64,000 nucleotides of DNA from Cyanophora paradoxa (lineage: Eukaryota > Glaucocystophyceae > Cyanophorales > Cyanophoraceae), in contig QPMI01000609.1 in NCBI GenBank assembly GCA_004431415.1, forward strand, positions 161,440 to 225,439, read 5' to 3'. Position 1 is the stretch's first letter. Each line of letters begins with the position of its first letter. The notes under the pieces were generated by a model. That model worked only from the letters and a program-made list of their open reading frames with translations. It was not told the origin of the DNA and ran no database searches. This document shows positions 22,677 through 35,400 of this stretch, piece by piece. The translations under genes were made by a program, and so were the position numbers.

Positions 22677-25600
22677 ATGCGGGCCACCGTCGTCGCCCTC
22701 GTGGCGATGCTGGCGGTGTTAGCGCCGCTTGCAATCGGTGAGCCCAGTCGAGCTAGACACGCCGCTCGCGCGCCGGTTACCAGAGTTCTGTCAACCTCCG
22801 ACCGGGCCCCACTCGCCCGCGCGATGCTCCTGTGCATATTTCCGACCCGTCGGTGTGCTGATATCGCCCCGCGCCCCCGCCCATCGCAGCAGCTGGCCCT
22901 CCAACGGCCTCGACCGGCAAAACCTTCGTCGGCGCGTTCTCAGGCGTCCAGACTCGCACTTTCCTCGGCCAGGCGGCGGGAGGGTCGGGCGGCTACTCGT
23001 TCCATTGGCGGCAGACCGGCGGGCCGCAGGCTGATATGCACGGCGCGGAGTCGTCCATCGTGTCCGTCGACTTCCACAGTGCTGGCGCCTATTCGTTCTT
23101 GTTCACTGTGCGGGATAGCTCCGGTGAGTGGCATAGCATAGCCGCTTCGCGCTGGCGCCGCAGATTTGAAACTCCGTTGAGCAGGTCAGGAGGCATCATC
23201 CACTGTGTTGGCGTTTCTCGCCGATGGTGAGGGAATCCAAAGCGCGTTGCTGTGCCAGACACTAACAAGATTCGCAGCTGGCACCATGCCCGAAGTCCCG
23301 GTTGGCAAGGACATCGAAGTCCGCCTGCCTCAGACCGCGGTCCGCCTCGTGGCGCCCGACGCGTCCGCCTCGACTACGTGCGCAGTCCTATCTGCTTGCA
23401 TTCCCGGTTGCTAACGCCGGTTGCAGCTACTCCTGGGCAGTGAAATCGGGCCAGGCTGGCCTCACGAAGGATGGCGCGAACTCACCAGCTTTCACCGTCT
23501 CGGACCTCATGCCCGGCTCGTATGTCTTCGAGCTCACGACCCGTGACTCCGCGGCCGGCACCTCGCGCCGCACGGTCAACCTCTACGTCCGCCAGGGTGC
23601 GCGAGTGCCTTGAAAGCTGCCGCGCCCGGCCCATGCGGCGCCGCTGACGCGAGGGCGTAGCGGAGAACGCGCTTCCGTCCGTCCAGGCGCCGGCCGAGGT
23701 CTCGGTGTACGCCCCGGCGAGCGGCACCGAGATCGCGGCGACCGCGTGGGACAACGACGGCAGCGTCTTCTCGTACCAGTGGAAGCAGGCGAGCGACCGC
23801 ACGCGCGACCTGGCCGGCGCTTGCTGCCGCGCCGTCTGACGCGACGCGCGCACGCCGCCCCGCAGGAGACCGGCCCTACGACGCTCGAGCTGACGAACGT
23901 GAACGCACCGAACCTCCAGATTCTGGGAGGCCTTGTGGTCGGCGAGTACAAGTGCGTGCGGGGCGGGGCGGGCGGGGCGGCGGGGCGGCGGGCGGGCGGG
24001 CGGGCGTGGCGCCGGGGCTCACGCGGGGCGCGGCAGGCTCGCCCTGACCGTCACGGATGACGACGGCGGCGTTACGACCGAGTACACCCGCGTCGTCGTC
24101 AAGCGTGCGCCCGCACGCTTTCTCTCCCCGCGGCGCGCCCGCCCACGCGCGCCCCGCAGGCGAGCCGGAGGCCCCGACGCTCTCGCTGGTGCCGCCGGTG
24201 CAGACCGTGCAGCTGCCCGTCCCGGGCGGCGTCTCCTTCGCTGCCGTCGTCGGCAACGCGGACCCGTCGCGCGTCGCCCTCTCGTGGAAGGTCGCGCAGG
24301 GCTCGCCCCTGCGGCTCACGTCCCGCGGCCTCAACGTGACCTGCTCCGAGATCCTGCACCCCGGCACCTACGTCATCGCCGCCATGATGCCCGGACCCCA
24401 GGGCTCCACCATCACGGCCACCGCCACCCTCGTCGGTCCGCCCCCTCCTCCTCGCGCCGCCGGCCCCGCCCCGCCCCGCCGCGCCCCGCCGCGCCGCGTT
24501 GACGCCAGCGCGCGCAGTGGAGGCGCCGGCGGCGTCGCAGGCGGTGGCGCACGTGATGCTGCCGGTGAAGGGCGAGCTCGCGCTCTCTGCCGCCGGCGGC
24601 GCGCACACGGGCGACATGCTCTTCCACTGGGAGCAGGTCGACGGGCCGGCCCAAGTCACGTGCGCCCTCTCGGCCCGCCCCCCGCGCCTCTCCCCGTGCA
24701 CGCCTCGCCGACCCCGCCGCGCACGCAGGCTGCTGGGCGGCTCGAGCCCGCGCGTGGTCCTCTCCGGCCTGAACAAGGACGGCGTCTACGTCTTCCGCTG
24801 CTCAGTCTCGAACAGCATCGGCCAGGCCGCCGTCACCGTCGTGACCCTCTACGCCTCCTTCCGTCCGCCCTTCCCGCCCGCCTTCCCGGCCGGTCGGGCC
24901 GCCCTCTGACTTGGACCGCAGCGCCGAAGCTCGTGGACGGGGCCGACGGCGAGGGCGCCCGCAAGGTGGAGATCCCGTACGAGGACGTGACCGTGGAGAT
25001 CACGCCCCAGGGCGAGCGCCGCCTCTCCTTCCGCCCCATGTCGGTGCGCGCCGCTCTGTTTGTGAGTGTGTGTGCGGCTCTGACGCATCCGTGACGCGCA
25101 GATGACGCTGCGCGCCGACGCGAGCAACGTGGTCTGGCCGAACACGAAGCTCACGTGGGTGCAGTCGGCGGGCCCCGAGCTGGCGCCCAAGCAGGTCTCC
25201 GGCAACGACACGAGCGAGCTGACGCTCCAGAACCTGCTGCCCGGTTCCTACGTCATCGACGCCGTCGCCTACTCCGACTCGATCAAGGCGCGGCTGGAGC
25301 GGCCTGTGTCCTTCACCGTCAACGTCGTCCCGCGGGCCATCGTCCCCGCCGACGTCACCCTCACGGCCCCCAACAGCAGCCTCGTCCTCTCCGGCTCGGC
25401 CGACGACCTCGGCGGCTCCATCGTCTCGTACAGTGCGCCGCGCCGCGCCGCTCGTCGTCGCCGCCGCCGCCGACCGACAGCACCGCGCCGCAGAGTGGGA
25501 GCTGGTGGAGGGCCCCGCGTCGGGATCGAGCCGCATGAGCGGCGTGAACACGGCGACGCTCGCCCTGCGCGACCTGGAGCCCGGCGCCTACCGCTTCCGC

Positions 25601-28600
25601 CTCCGCGTCGTGGACGACCTCGGCGGCGTCGGCACGCAGACCGTCGCCGTGACCATCCACCCGGCCCCGGAGGCGCCCCCGGCCCCGCCCCCCAAGTTGG
25701 TCGAGACGCCGGCGCCCGAGACGCCGAGCCCGAGCCCGAGCCCGAGCCCGACGCCCGTGCCGCCGCCGACGGAGGTCGTGGCGCGCGGCCTGCCGATCTC
25801 GTCGGTGAGCGCCGGCGGGAGGACCGTCGTGGCCGTCGAGGGCGACGCGAGCGCGACGCTCCGCGCGACGGTCGTTGCGGAGGACCCGTCGCAGGTCCGC
25901 TACATGTGGGCGCAGGTCGCCGGCCCCAACGAGGCAGAGCTCGCCGGCGACTCGACGAGCGAGCTCACCGTCTCCAACCTCAAGATGGGCACGTACGCCT
26001 TCAAGGTCGTCGCCAGCGTCGGCGCCGCCGCCGCCGAGGACACCGCCACCCTCGTCGTCTCCTCCAGTGCGCCCGCCCGCCTCCCCTTCCGGCCTGCCAC
26101 GGTGTCCCTGACCCCTCCGCAGCGCCCTCGCTGAGCGTCTCGTCGGCGTCGGCCGTCGCGCTCTCGGGCGATGAGGCGACCGTCTCCGCGCGCGCCTTCT
26201 CCGCCGACGGCTCTCCCATTACCTACAAGTGGGCCCAGGCCGACTCGAACCCCGCCCTCATCCTCCTCCGTGCGCCCGCGCGCGCGCGCCGGCCCCCCAC
26301 CCCGCCCACCCACCCGCCCGCCCCTAACTAACAACAACAGCCGATGCGGACGGAACGGTGCGGGTGCGCGGGGCGGGCCCGTACGCCTACGACCTGGCCG
26401 TGACGGCGACCAACGAGGCCGGCATCTCCACCACCGCCACGCACCGCCTCCTCGTCGAGGGCGGTCCGTCCGCTTCCTCGCTCACGAAGCTCACGAGGCT
26501 GACGCCCTGCAGACCCGTGGTACCGCAAGCTGGGCCTCTGGGCCTCCCTCGGCTCGCTGGCCGCCCTCGGCTGCTACGCGGTCGCCTCGGGCCTCGGCTT
26601 CCCCGGCGGCTACCCCCTCGTCCGCCCCGACCTTCTCCTCATCTTGAAGAAGAAGCTTACGCGCCCGCCCCGCCCCGCCCCGCAGACGTACACGAACCAC
26701 CTGCAGTTCGTCGGCTCGCTCCTCTTCGTGCGCGCGGACTTCGCGCTGCCGGCGTGGGAGTACGCCAAGGCCTTTGGCTGGTCCCTCCTCCACTTCGCGC
26801 CCCCGGCCACCATCGCCGCCACGGGCGCCGTCAGCGCCCCGAACGCCTACATCGCCCGGCGCCTCCTCCAGGTCGTCGAGTCCGACCCGATGGGCCTCGT
26901 CGTGCCGGCGCAGGCGGCCGTGCCCGCCCGTCAGTACGTCGACGGCAACCTCCTCTGGTCCCTCGTCGCCCTCGCCGTCGCCTTCGTTCTCCACGTCGTC
27001 TTCTTCGTCATCTGTCCGCCCGCCCGCCCGCCCCCGCTCGCTCGCTCGCTTCTTTCTTTCTAACGGTGTCCGCACAGGCAACGTGGCGCGGAAGGGCAAG
27101 GGCCTCCCGTCCTCGCTCACCTTCCCCAAGGTCGAGCACTTCGTCCTCCACTTCCTCTACGCGGGTCTCTGCCTCAACGCCTGCTCCCTCGTCAACGCCG
27201 TCCGGAGCGGGCAGGCCACCCACCTCGCCATCGGCGTCCGCGCCGTCCTGGTCAGCTAGCCCTTGTCTTTCGCCTCTTCTTCTTCTTTCTCCTACGGGCG
27301 CGACTGACGTCCCGGTCCGCTTAGCTCGTGGTCCTCGTCATCTACGCGCTCGTCGTGCTCTTCCGCCCGATGACCGGCGCCAAGAGCCTCCTGCACTACA
27401 ACGACCCGGCGCGCATGGGCCCCGAGAGCGACAAGCGTCCCTTTATGTCCCTCGAGGCCGGCGGCCGCTCCGACTCTGCCATCCACTCGACCCCGACTCT
27501 GGACCCGTCCCTGGGCCTCTGGCGGACGCAGGGGAGCCTGGCCTCGGAGCAGTACGCCAACCATTGGACCTACTTCTTCAAGCGCTTCGGCGGGGAGCGC
27601 GGGGGGTACCTCTTCATCGGGCTCGAGCACGTCGAGAAGCTCGCCCGCGCCTTCATCCTGGGCGCCTTCCTGCTCTCGGACGGGCCGGCCGCCGCCCGCT
27701 TCCAGGCCCGCCCCGCCCCGCCCCACGCGTACGGCCCTCCGCCTAAGCGCTGGCGCGCAGGTCGGCGCGCTCGTTGTGATGGCGGTGGCAAAGATCATCC
27801 ACCTGGCCATCGCCCGTCCCTTCGCCGTCGACCGCGTGGAGACCTTCATCCAGGCGCGCCGCCGCTTTTCGCTGTGCTAAGCTGTACTCCGTTGCTGACG
27901 GGCGGCGCGGCGCGGCGGCAGATCATCATCGCGGTGCTCGAGGCGATCATCGCCGGCGTCGTCGCGCTCTTCATCGGGGGCACCGACTTCCAGCGCCGAG
28001 CGCTCCTCGCCCTGCCCTCGGCCGCCACCGGCGCCAAGGCCTTCGTCGGCCTCTCCGCCGCCGCCCTCGTCCTCGCCCTCTTCGACTCCGTCCGCGTCCT
28101 CCTCGCCGCCGTCGCGGTCCGCCCGCCCCCGCTCCGCACACCTGTGTTTGGCGCCGCTCACGGCCCCTCCACCCCAGCGCACGATCGTGGGCCCGAAGTC
28201 GGCGCGGCGCGGCCTGCAGACGCGCCCCTCGTTCGATTCGGGCAAGGTCCTCGACGTCAAGCGCAAGAACGAGGTGGCCCGCCGCGAGCACAACGCCGCC
28301 GTCTCCGCCTCCCTTCGCTCCGTGCGCCTCGCCCCCGCCCCCGCCCCCGCCCCGCCCCCGCCGGCCTGACGCCCCCGAAGCTGCCGGGCGATCCGAAGCG
28401 GCTGCGGCCCGAGGAGCGCGCCGACTGGCTCTTCAAGACGGCGCTCCACGTCCCGCAGCTCGCCCGCACCTTCAACGTCTTCGTGGTCCGTCCCTTTCGC
28501 TTCCTTCCTCTCTTACTCTCTTTCTTACTCACGTTCGGTCGCGCAGCCGGACAGGGCCCCGGCGCCCTTCCAGCAGCGCTTCGCGGGGCTCACGAAGACG

Positions 28601-30408
28601 CTGGAGCGCGGCTACCTCGTGGACGTCGACCCGGCCAACGGCAACGTCTTCTTCTGGTTCGACACGTCGCGCCCGGCGGCGGTCGTGCACTCGGACTGGT
28701 GCAAGCGGCGCGTGCACAAGCTGCTCAACCGCCGCAAGCAGGTCAGAAGAAGGAAGACTAGTGCTCTGCGTTACCACTCTCACCCACCCTAACCGGCGCC
28801 GGCGAGCAGGAGATGCTCGACGCCGGGGACTTCGTCACGGGGGAGACCACCTTCTGGGACGACCCCGACGTCTCGCTCGTCGCCGCCCGCGAAGAGTGCT
28901 TCCCCGAGTTCGGGACGACGGGGAAGGAGCGCTTCCCGCAGTACAGCATGGCCGAGTACGCGCGGGAGATCTGCGCGCCCAACGGGGACTACCAGGAGGG
29001 CATCTGGCGGGGGTACGGCTTCGAGCTCGTCGGCTTCGAGTTCGACCTGCCGATCAAGCCCGTCTACTTCGGGTCGGCGCGCATCGCCGCCACCCTCGAC
29101 CGCGCCTGCAACGTCGCGAAGACGGCGGCGCCCAACTTCCTCCGCGTCTACGACTTCTTCGCGCTCCGCAACTTCTCGGAGACGAACCGCAACCACATCC
29201 GCGTCGTCTCCGTCGTCGAGCCGACGGACATGGACCTCGAGAGCTTCCTGGGCGGCATCCGCGTCGCCGCGTACCCCAACGAGTTCGAGGAGCTCATGCG
29301 GGCCACCCTGCTGCAGGCCCGCCCCGCCCCGCCCCGCTCAGATCTGATCTGATCTGATCTGATCTGAGCTGAACGCCCCCTCAGATCGTGACGGCCATCC
29401 ACTCGGCCCAGAACACTTCGTTCGACGGCAAGGCCCTCAACTTCCGTGCGCCCCGCCCCGCCCGGCCCCTGAGCGGCCAACTCCTCCCAAAGCTGAGCGG
29501 TGCGGCGCCCGCCCGCCCGCGCGCAGGCCACAACGACCTCTCGCCCTCGAACGTCGCCGTCTCGATCTCGGAGGCGCTCCGCCGCCGCCTCGACACGCTC
29601 GCGATGACCCCGCCCAACGACCGCCGGCCCCTCGCCGACCTCGAGCGCGCCCCCGAGAACACCGACCCCACCGTCCGCCGCTACGTCTTCTACGGTCCGT
29701 CCTAATCTCTTTACCCCTCTCCTTCCTCTTTTTTCTCACGCGGGGGGTACAGAGGTGGCGGAGCGGTACCTGGTGGGCCCCGGTGGCGGCCCCTCGCCGA
29801 GCCCGGCGACCCTCGGGGCCGGCATCTCGGCGGGAGACGCGGTGGACCACGAGGGGCGGCAGTACCTCCCGGGGGCGCAGTTCGCCGTGGACCTGCACCG
29901 CGCGCCCCTCGCCAAGATCGTCAACTTCGCCAAGTCCGCCTGCCGCGTCCTCGACTCCAAGGGTCGCCTCCGCGACGTGCGTACCCCCCCCACACTCCCC
30001 CCCCCGCCCCCGCCTTCCCTCATTCTCTCCCAGGACCCCGTGCGGGGCCACGAGTGCCCGCGCGTGCTCCACTCCGAGTCGTACGACCTCAAGTATCTTG
30101 CCGTGCGCCTCTGGATCACGCTGGAGCGCTTCCGCGAGAACCTCGGGCCCTGCCCGCCCGGCCTCGCCGACGTGCTCAGCTACATGGCGGGGACGGACCT
30201 CTCGCACATCGCGCACCAGTTCCGCGACCCGTCCGTCACCATCGACATCACGGACAACTTCGTGGCTCTCCCCCGGTCCATCCTCGACCACCCCTTCTTC
30301 GCCCCGCTCCGCTCCGCCCCGCGCAACGCCCCGCCCCCGACCATCGCCAACACGTACTACTACGTCGAGCACCCGCACGACCGCCCCGTTCCCGCCGCCT
30401 CTCTCTAG
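22677..30408 (+). CDS. PKD-repeat multi-pass membrane protein (TRP/FLC-like topology)
   Basis: ATG 22677 begins a clear signal peptide (MRATVVALVAMLAVLAPLAI), interrupted by an intron from 22738. More than 20 exons follow, with mostly GT-AG introns (gtgcgcc donors). The ectodomain (22890-26460) holds about eight PKD/K319-like beta-sandwich repeats, each ending in a strand such as LMPGSYVFELTTRDS, LLPGSYVIDAVAYS, LEPGAYRFRLRVVDDLGG or LKMGTYAFKVVAS; a PSPSPSPSPT linker splits them. From 26510 to 28120 eight to ten hydrophobic helices are encoded (LWSLVALAVAFVLHVVFFVI, LVVLVIYALVVLF, IIIAVLEAIIAGVVALFIGG, AALVLALFDSVRVLLA). A cytosolic tail of about 500 residues (28150-30408) shows no family I recognise. 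The layout resembles polycystin/FLC-type TRP-like proteins, suggesting a sensory channel or adhesion receptor. That is inference; the gene itself is well supported by coding frames and splice sites. Confidence 0.8.
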
Positions 30409-32402
30409 AGGGGCACGCGCGCCGCGCCGCAGCGCGGTCGCAGTGCGAGGGTGCAATGCCCGTAGTTTGTAGGCCCGTTTGAAGTCTGCCTAATCGCAAT
30501 GCAGTCGTATAGTGATAAAAGGGCCACTGACTTGCCGTGCGCGTCAGTTGGGTCCGGGGAAGGGAATTTAAAACTTTGAAACTTGGCGAATCCAAATTAT
30601 TGAAGATGTACATGTATACGTAGATATATCGATCTAGATCTAGAGAGCAGATACTAAGTTATAACTTATTACTTATGACGCATGCGGACACCCGTAAAAA
30701 AACTCAGTTCTCACGGAACGGTCGAGCCAAAAATCCTCGGTAGTTTGATTGAGGTCAGAAAACTTACCTTAGGGTTGTGTTAACGCATATGAGAACACAG
30801 TGTGGCATAGTCGACGTCGGAAGTCCGACCGTCGGACGGTCGACGTCCGACGTTGCGACGGGCGAGTCCGGGGCGACTCCCGGACCCGGGAGTCCGTTCA
30901 GCGACTCCGGAGTCCGCGCGCGTTAACGTTGCTGCACCGTACTACTTTTAGTACGGTACGCGCCGGCCGGGCGCGTGGCGCCGCAGTACCGTAGTACTAC
31001 CGGTCACCGGGTAGTACCGACTCCGAAGTTCGAGTCCGAACACGGTCTGCTGCACATGTACAGCGGCACTACAGCCGCTGAGCCTGCATGGCAGAGCGTT
31101 TGGCCCAGACTCCGCCGCCCAGTGGCCCGGCGGCGGCGGGGCGCCGGCCCGGCGGCCGGCGCCGGCGCCTCTAATATGGCCCGCTATAGCGCTAGGCTAA
31201 ATAATACTGTAGAACTAGAAATATTAAGTGGGCTGCATATATATTTGTAGTACTTAAAAAGTTTTGGGCAATTTCCTAAATATTACACGCCCCCACAGTG
31301 CTGGAGTAGACTGGAGGCTGTGGCCGGTAATTCACCAAAAACAAACATTTCCTAAATATTTCTCGCCTGCTAAAGCCGAGATTTCTCAGGGGTACTCCTT
31401 TCTTCGCCATACAAAAGCCCTGCGAAGACCGACCTACCAATAGCTAAAAAAAAGCTTAGGGCCGCGGGGATGTATAAACAGTCCTGCCCCAGGGGCAGTG
31501 CAACCTCTGGTCTGAAGACTGGTATAGTGAGTCAGGTCCTCGGTTGAACGGGTAACATTTCAAAAAGTTTACTTGGGTAACATTTACTTCTCGAATAAAC
31601 AGGTATTAATTAAACAGGTCACGGTACTGGGTACGTAGTGACAAGAACTAGTTAGTACTGCAGTACTACAAGTACTTCGAATTCGAACACAAAACGGGAT
31701 CCCCTACAGTACTACGTAGCTACGGCACTACAAGTACTCAGTCGCATCGAATTCGAACACAAAACGGGATCCCCTGCAGTACTACAAGGACTTAGTCGCT
31801 TCGAATTCGAACACAAAACGGGATCCCCTACAGTACTACAAGTACTTATAATTACTCGCTTCGAATTCGAACACAAAACGTTGAATTTAACGGGATCCCA
31901 TGCCCAGCTGCAGGCCCGGTCTAGAATCTAGATCTAGATCTAGATCTAGCTATGCTACTATATTACCGCCACCCCGCCAATATTAATTACCCGGTTAGAA
32001 AGCGCTCGTTAGACGACTAGCAGGGCTGACCGGCACGGGGGGCGGAGAAATGAAACGGGTACCGGTACACACGTAATAATATAATAAACTTAGCAACTTG
32101 ATTATATATTAAGCATATTAAACATGACATTTAATATAAATAGGTTTATTATTATATAATAAGAATATTATTAAGTATATATATAATACAGCAATTATAT
32201 CATATTAATAAATTGTAGCAACATTAACGTACCCCCAGAGAATCTTTAACAATCATTTACACTATACCTAATAGCCAAACCTAGCTCGAGAGGAACCTCG
32301 ATGTGACGGACATCTAAGCAGTGAATAGTAGAATAAACATTCCTGCCCCGGGGCAGTGCAGCCTCTGGTCTGTATCAGGTCTCCGCCGGCACGGAAATGT
32401 TT
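30409..32402. other. Intergenic repeat-bearing region
   Basis: No supported gene. It holds palindromic GC patches (30958-30980, 31120-31170), the inverted dispersed repeat (31283-31345), a minisatellite (31670-31885), an AT-rich stretch (32080-32230), and two copies of CCCC(A/G)GGGCAGTGCA(A/G)CCTCTG at about 31489 and 32348. Confidence 0.65.
31670..31885 (+). repeat. Minisatellite, four ~60-bp copies
   Basis: TTCGAATTCGAACACAAAAC followed by GGGATCCC(C)T recurs at about 31677, 31748, 31800 and 31860, separated by CAGTACTACAAGTACT-type spacers. The AATTCGAATT-like palindrome and GGATCC sites are fully conserved. Confidence 0.85.
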
Positions 32403-35400
32403 ACAAGATCCGTGCTCCTGCGGAGCACTAAGTACGGCGAAGCCTCGCGGACGCCCTCGCGGCTGTCACAGTAGGCCTATAGGGCACTGGCCAGCGGCCT
32501 GGCCGATCGCGAACAGCTTTCTGGTTGGAAGCTGGCCGGCTGACGGCCAGTCCAGCTACCGCTGGCCGGCTAGAGGAATATAACTAGAGGAATATTAATG
32601 TACTGAGGAAATAAAGGGAGGCCGGAGCAGGTTGAGATTAGAGGAGATGAATTATATATAATATTGTTGAGAGGGAGGCCCGGGAGGGGCAAGGTTCTCG
32701 CGGCCAGGCGCATGCACAGAGCTTGCGAATCGCTTAAACAGAATCTTGAATGCATATAGCTATAGCATCGATGTGCGGGGCTGCGGAGCTCGAGGCGAGG
32801 GCGCGCGGAAAGATGTGCAGGTCCATGCAGGATCGAATTTTCGGGTCGGCTGGGTCCTCGCGGCCCGTCGCATACGCAAAGCGTGCGGAAGACTTTGCCT
32901 ACATCTTAAATGCTTATGCTATCGTTCCGCGCATGCGCCGCGGCGTGGGCGCGCGGAAAGATGTCAGGGCGCGTGCAGGATCGAATTTTGGCCGTCGGGT
33001 ACCTTCCTGCGCTGTTCCGGCTCCGAAAAGCGGATTTCGGGGGTGCGCAGGCCCTGCTATGTCCATGCGCGCCAGTACGCATCGATTGCGCGCGTCGCGG
33101 GACCGGGCGGGACCGGCTAGCGCTGGATCAAATTTTCGGCCGACTCTTCGCACTGGAGCGTCGACGGCGCTTGAAATCGAGCTTGCGGCGATGCGCTCGC
33201 CCTCGCGCGGCATTCTGTATCGTTCTGGGGCGTCCCTGGCGCGATTTCGTCGCGGGACGGGCGGGACCGGGTCCCACCTTCTGACTCGGACTGCATTTGT
33301 CGGAGGTTAAGTACCGGAATTGATCCAGAGGGAAATTCGATTTTCGCGCGACGCCCACGGGCGAGCGGTCGTCTTAGGGGAGCCACGACGCTAAAAATGG
33401 ATCTAGAGAGGTCTGTGGGGGTTAGGGTAGCTGAGTCATTAGCGGCAATCGCGTCCGTGTCGAGGCAGAATTAATAATTCGTCCTCGAGGGAGTGCGACG
33501 CGGAAATTATTTAGCAGGGGGGATCTTGAGTGGAAAAAAAGGTTAAAAAAGGAATTTATATCGGCGGTTTTTGGGTTTGAGACAAGATCCGTGCTCCTGC
33601 GGAGCACTAAGTACGGCGAAGCCTCGCGGACGCCCTCGCGGCTGTCACAGTAGGCCTATAGGGCACTGGCCAGCGGCCTGGCCGATCGCGAACAGCTTTC
33701 TGGCTAGAAGCTGGCTGGCTGACGGCCAGTCCAGCTAGCGCTGGTCGGCTAGAGGAATATTAATGCCATGATGTACTGAGCGAGGAAATAATTAAAGGGT
33801 GGAGCAGATCGATCTAGATTGAGCCCCATGAGAGTATTCATTTGAGCTCTTAATTATCGAACTTTCGCTAAAGGGTGGAGCAGATCGATCTAGATTGAGC
33901 CCCATTCTCTTCAAAGAGGGTGGAGCAGATCGATCTAGATTGAGCCCCATTCTCTTCAAAGAGCTACGGGAAATAATTAAAGGGTGGAGCTGAGTACCGT
34001 AGCGATGCCCATGCGTGAGCATGCGAGGGCGTGCGGAAAGCTGTGCAGGTCCGTGCAAGATCGAACTTTCGGGGTTGGCTGGGTTCTCGCGGCCCGGCGC
34101 ATCTGTAAAGCATGCGGAAGGCTTTGTCTACATCTCACATGCATATGCTATTGTCCCGCGCATGTGCCGCGGCGTGGGCGCGCAGAAAGATGTCCAGGTC
34201 CGTGCAGGATCGAATTTTTGCCGTCGGCTGGGTTCTCGTGGTCTTCGGCGTGTTCGAAGCTTGTCGAAGGCTTTGATAAAATCTCAAATGAATATTGTAG
34301 CGATGCGCATGCGCGAGGATGCGAGGGCGCGCGGAAAGATGTGCAGGTCTGTAGAGGATCGAATTTTCGGGGTGGGCTGGGTCCCCGCGGCCCCGCGCAT
34401 CTGTAAAGCGTGCGGAAGGCTTCTTCTACATCTCAAATGCGTATGCTATCGTTCCGCGCATGCGCCGCGGCGTGGGCGCGCGGAAAGGTGCCCAGGACCG
34501 TGCAGGTTCGAATTTTTGCTGCCGGGAGCCTTCCTGCACTGTTCGGCCTCCGAAAAGTGGATTTCGGGGGTGGGCAGGCCGTGCTATGTCTATGCGCGCC
34601 AGTACGCATGGATTGCGCGCGTCGCGGGACCGGCCGGAACCGGCCGGATCAAATTTTCGGCCGACTCTTCGCACTGGAGCGTCGACGGCGCCCGAAATCG
34701 AGTTTGCGGCGATGCGCTCGCCCTCGCGCGTCATTCTGTATCGTTCTGGGGCGTCCCTGGCGCGATTTCGTCGCGGGACCGGGCGGGACCGGGTCCCACC
34801 TTCTGACTCGGACTGCATTTGTCGGAGGTTAAGTACCGGAATTGATCCAGAGGGAAATTCGATTTTCGCGCGACGCCCACGGGCGAGCGGTCGTCTTAGG
34901 GGAGTCACGACGCTAAAAATGGATCTAGAGAGGTCTGTGGGGGTTCGGGCAGCCGTGTAATGTCTATCAATCGCGTCCGTGTCGAGGCAGAATTAATAAT
35001 TCTGCCTCGAGGGAGTGTGACACGGGAATTATTTAGCAGGGGGGATCTGGAGTGGAAAAAAAGGTTAAAAAAGGAATTTCGGTCGGCGGTTTTTGGGTTT
35101 GAGACAAGATCCGTGCTCCTGCGGAGCACTAAGTACGGCGAAGCCTCGCGGACGCCCTCGCGGCTGTCACAGTAGGCCTATAGGGCACTGGCCAGCGGCC
35201 TGGCCGATCGCGAACAGCTTTCTGGTTGGAAGCTGGCCGGCTGACGGCCAGTCCAGCTACCGCTGGCCGGCTAGAGGAATATAACTAGAGGAATATTAAT
35301 GTACTGAGGAAATAAAGGGAGGCCGGAGCAGGTTGAGATTAGAGGAGATGAATTATATATAATATTGTTGAGAGGGAGGCCCGGGAGGGGCAAGGTTCTC

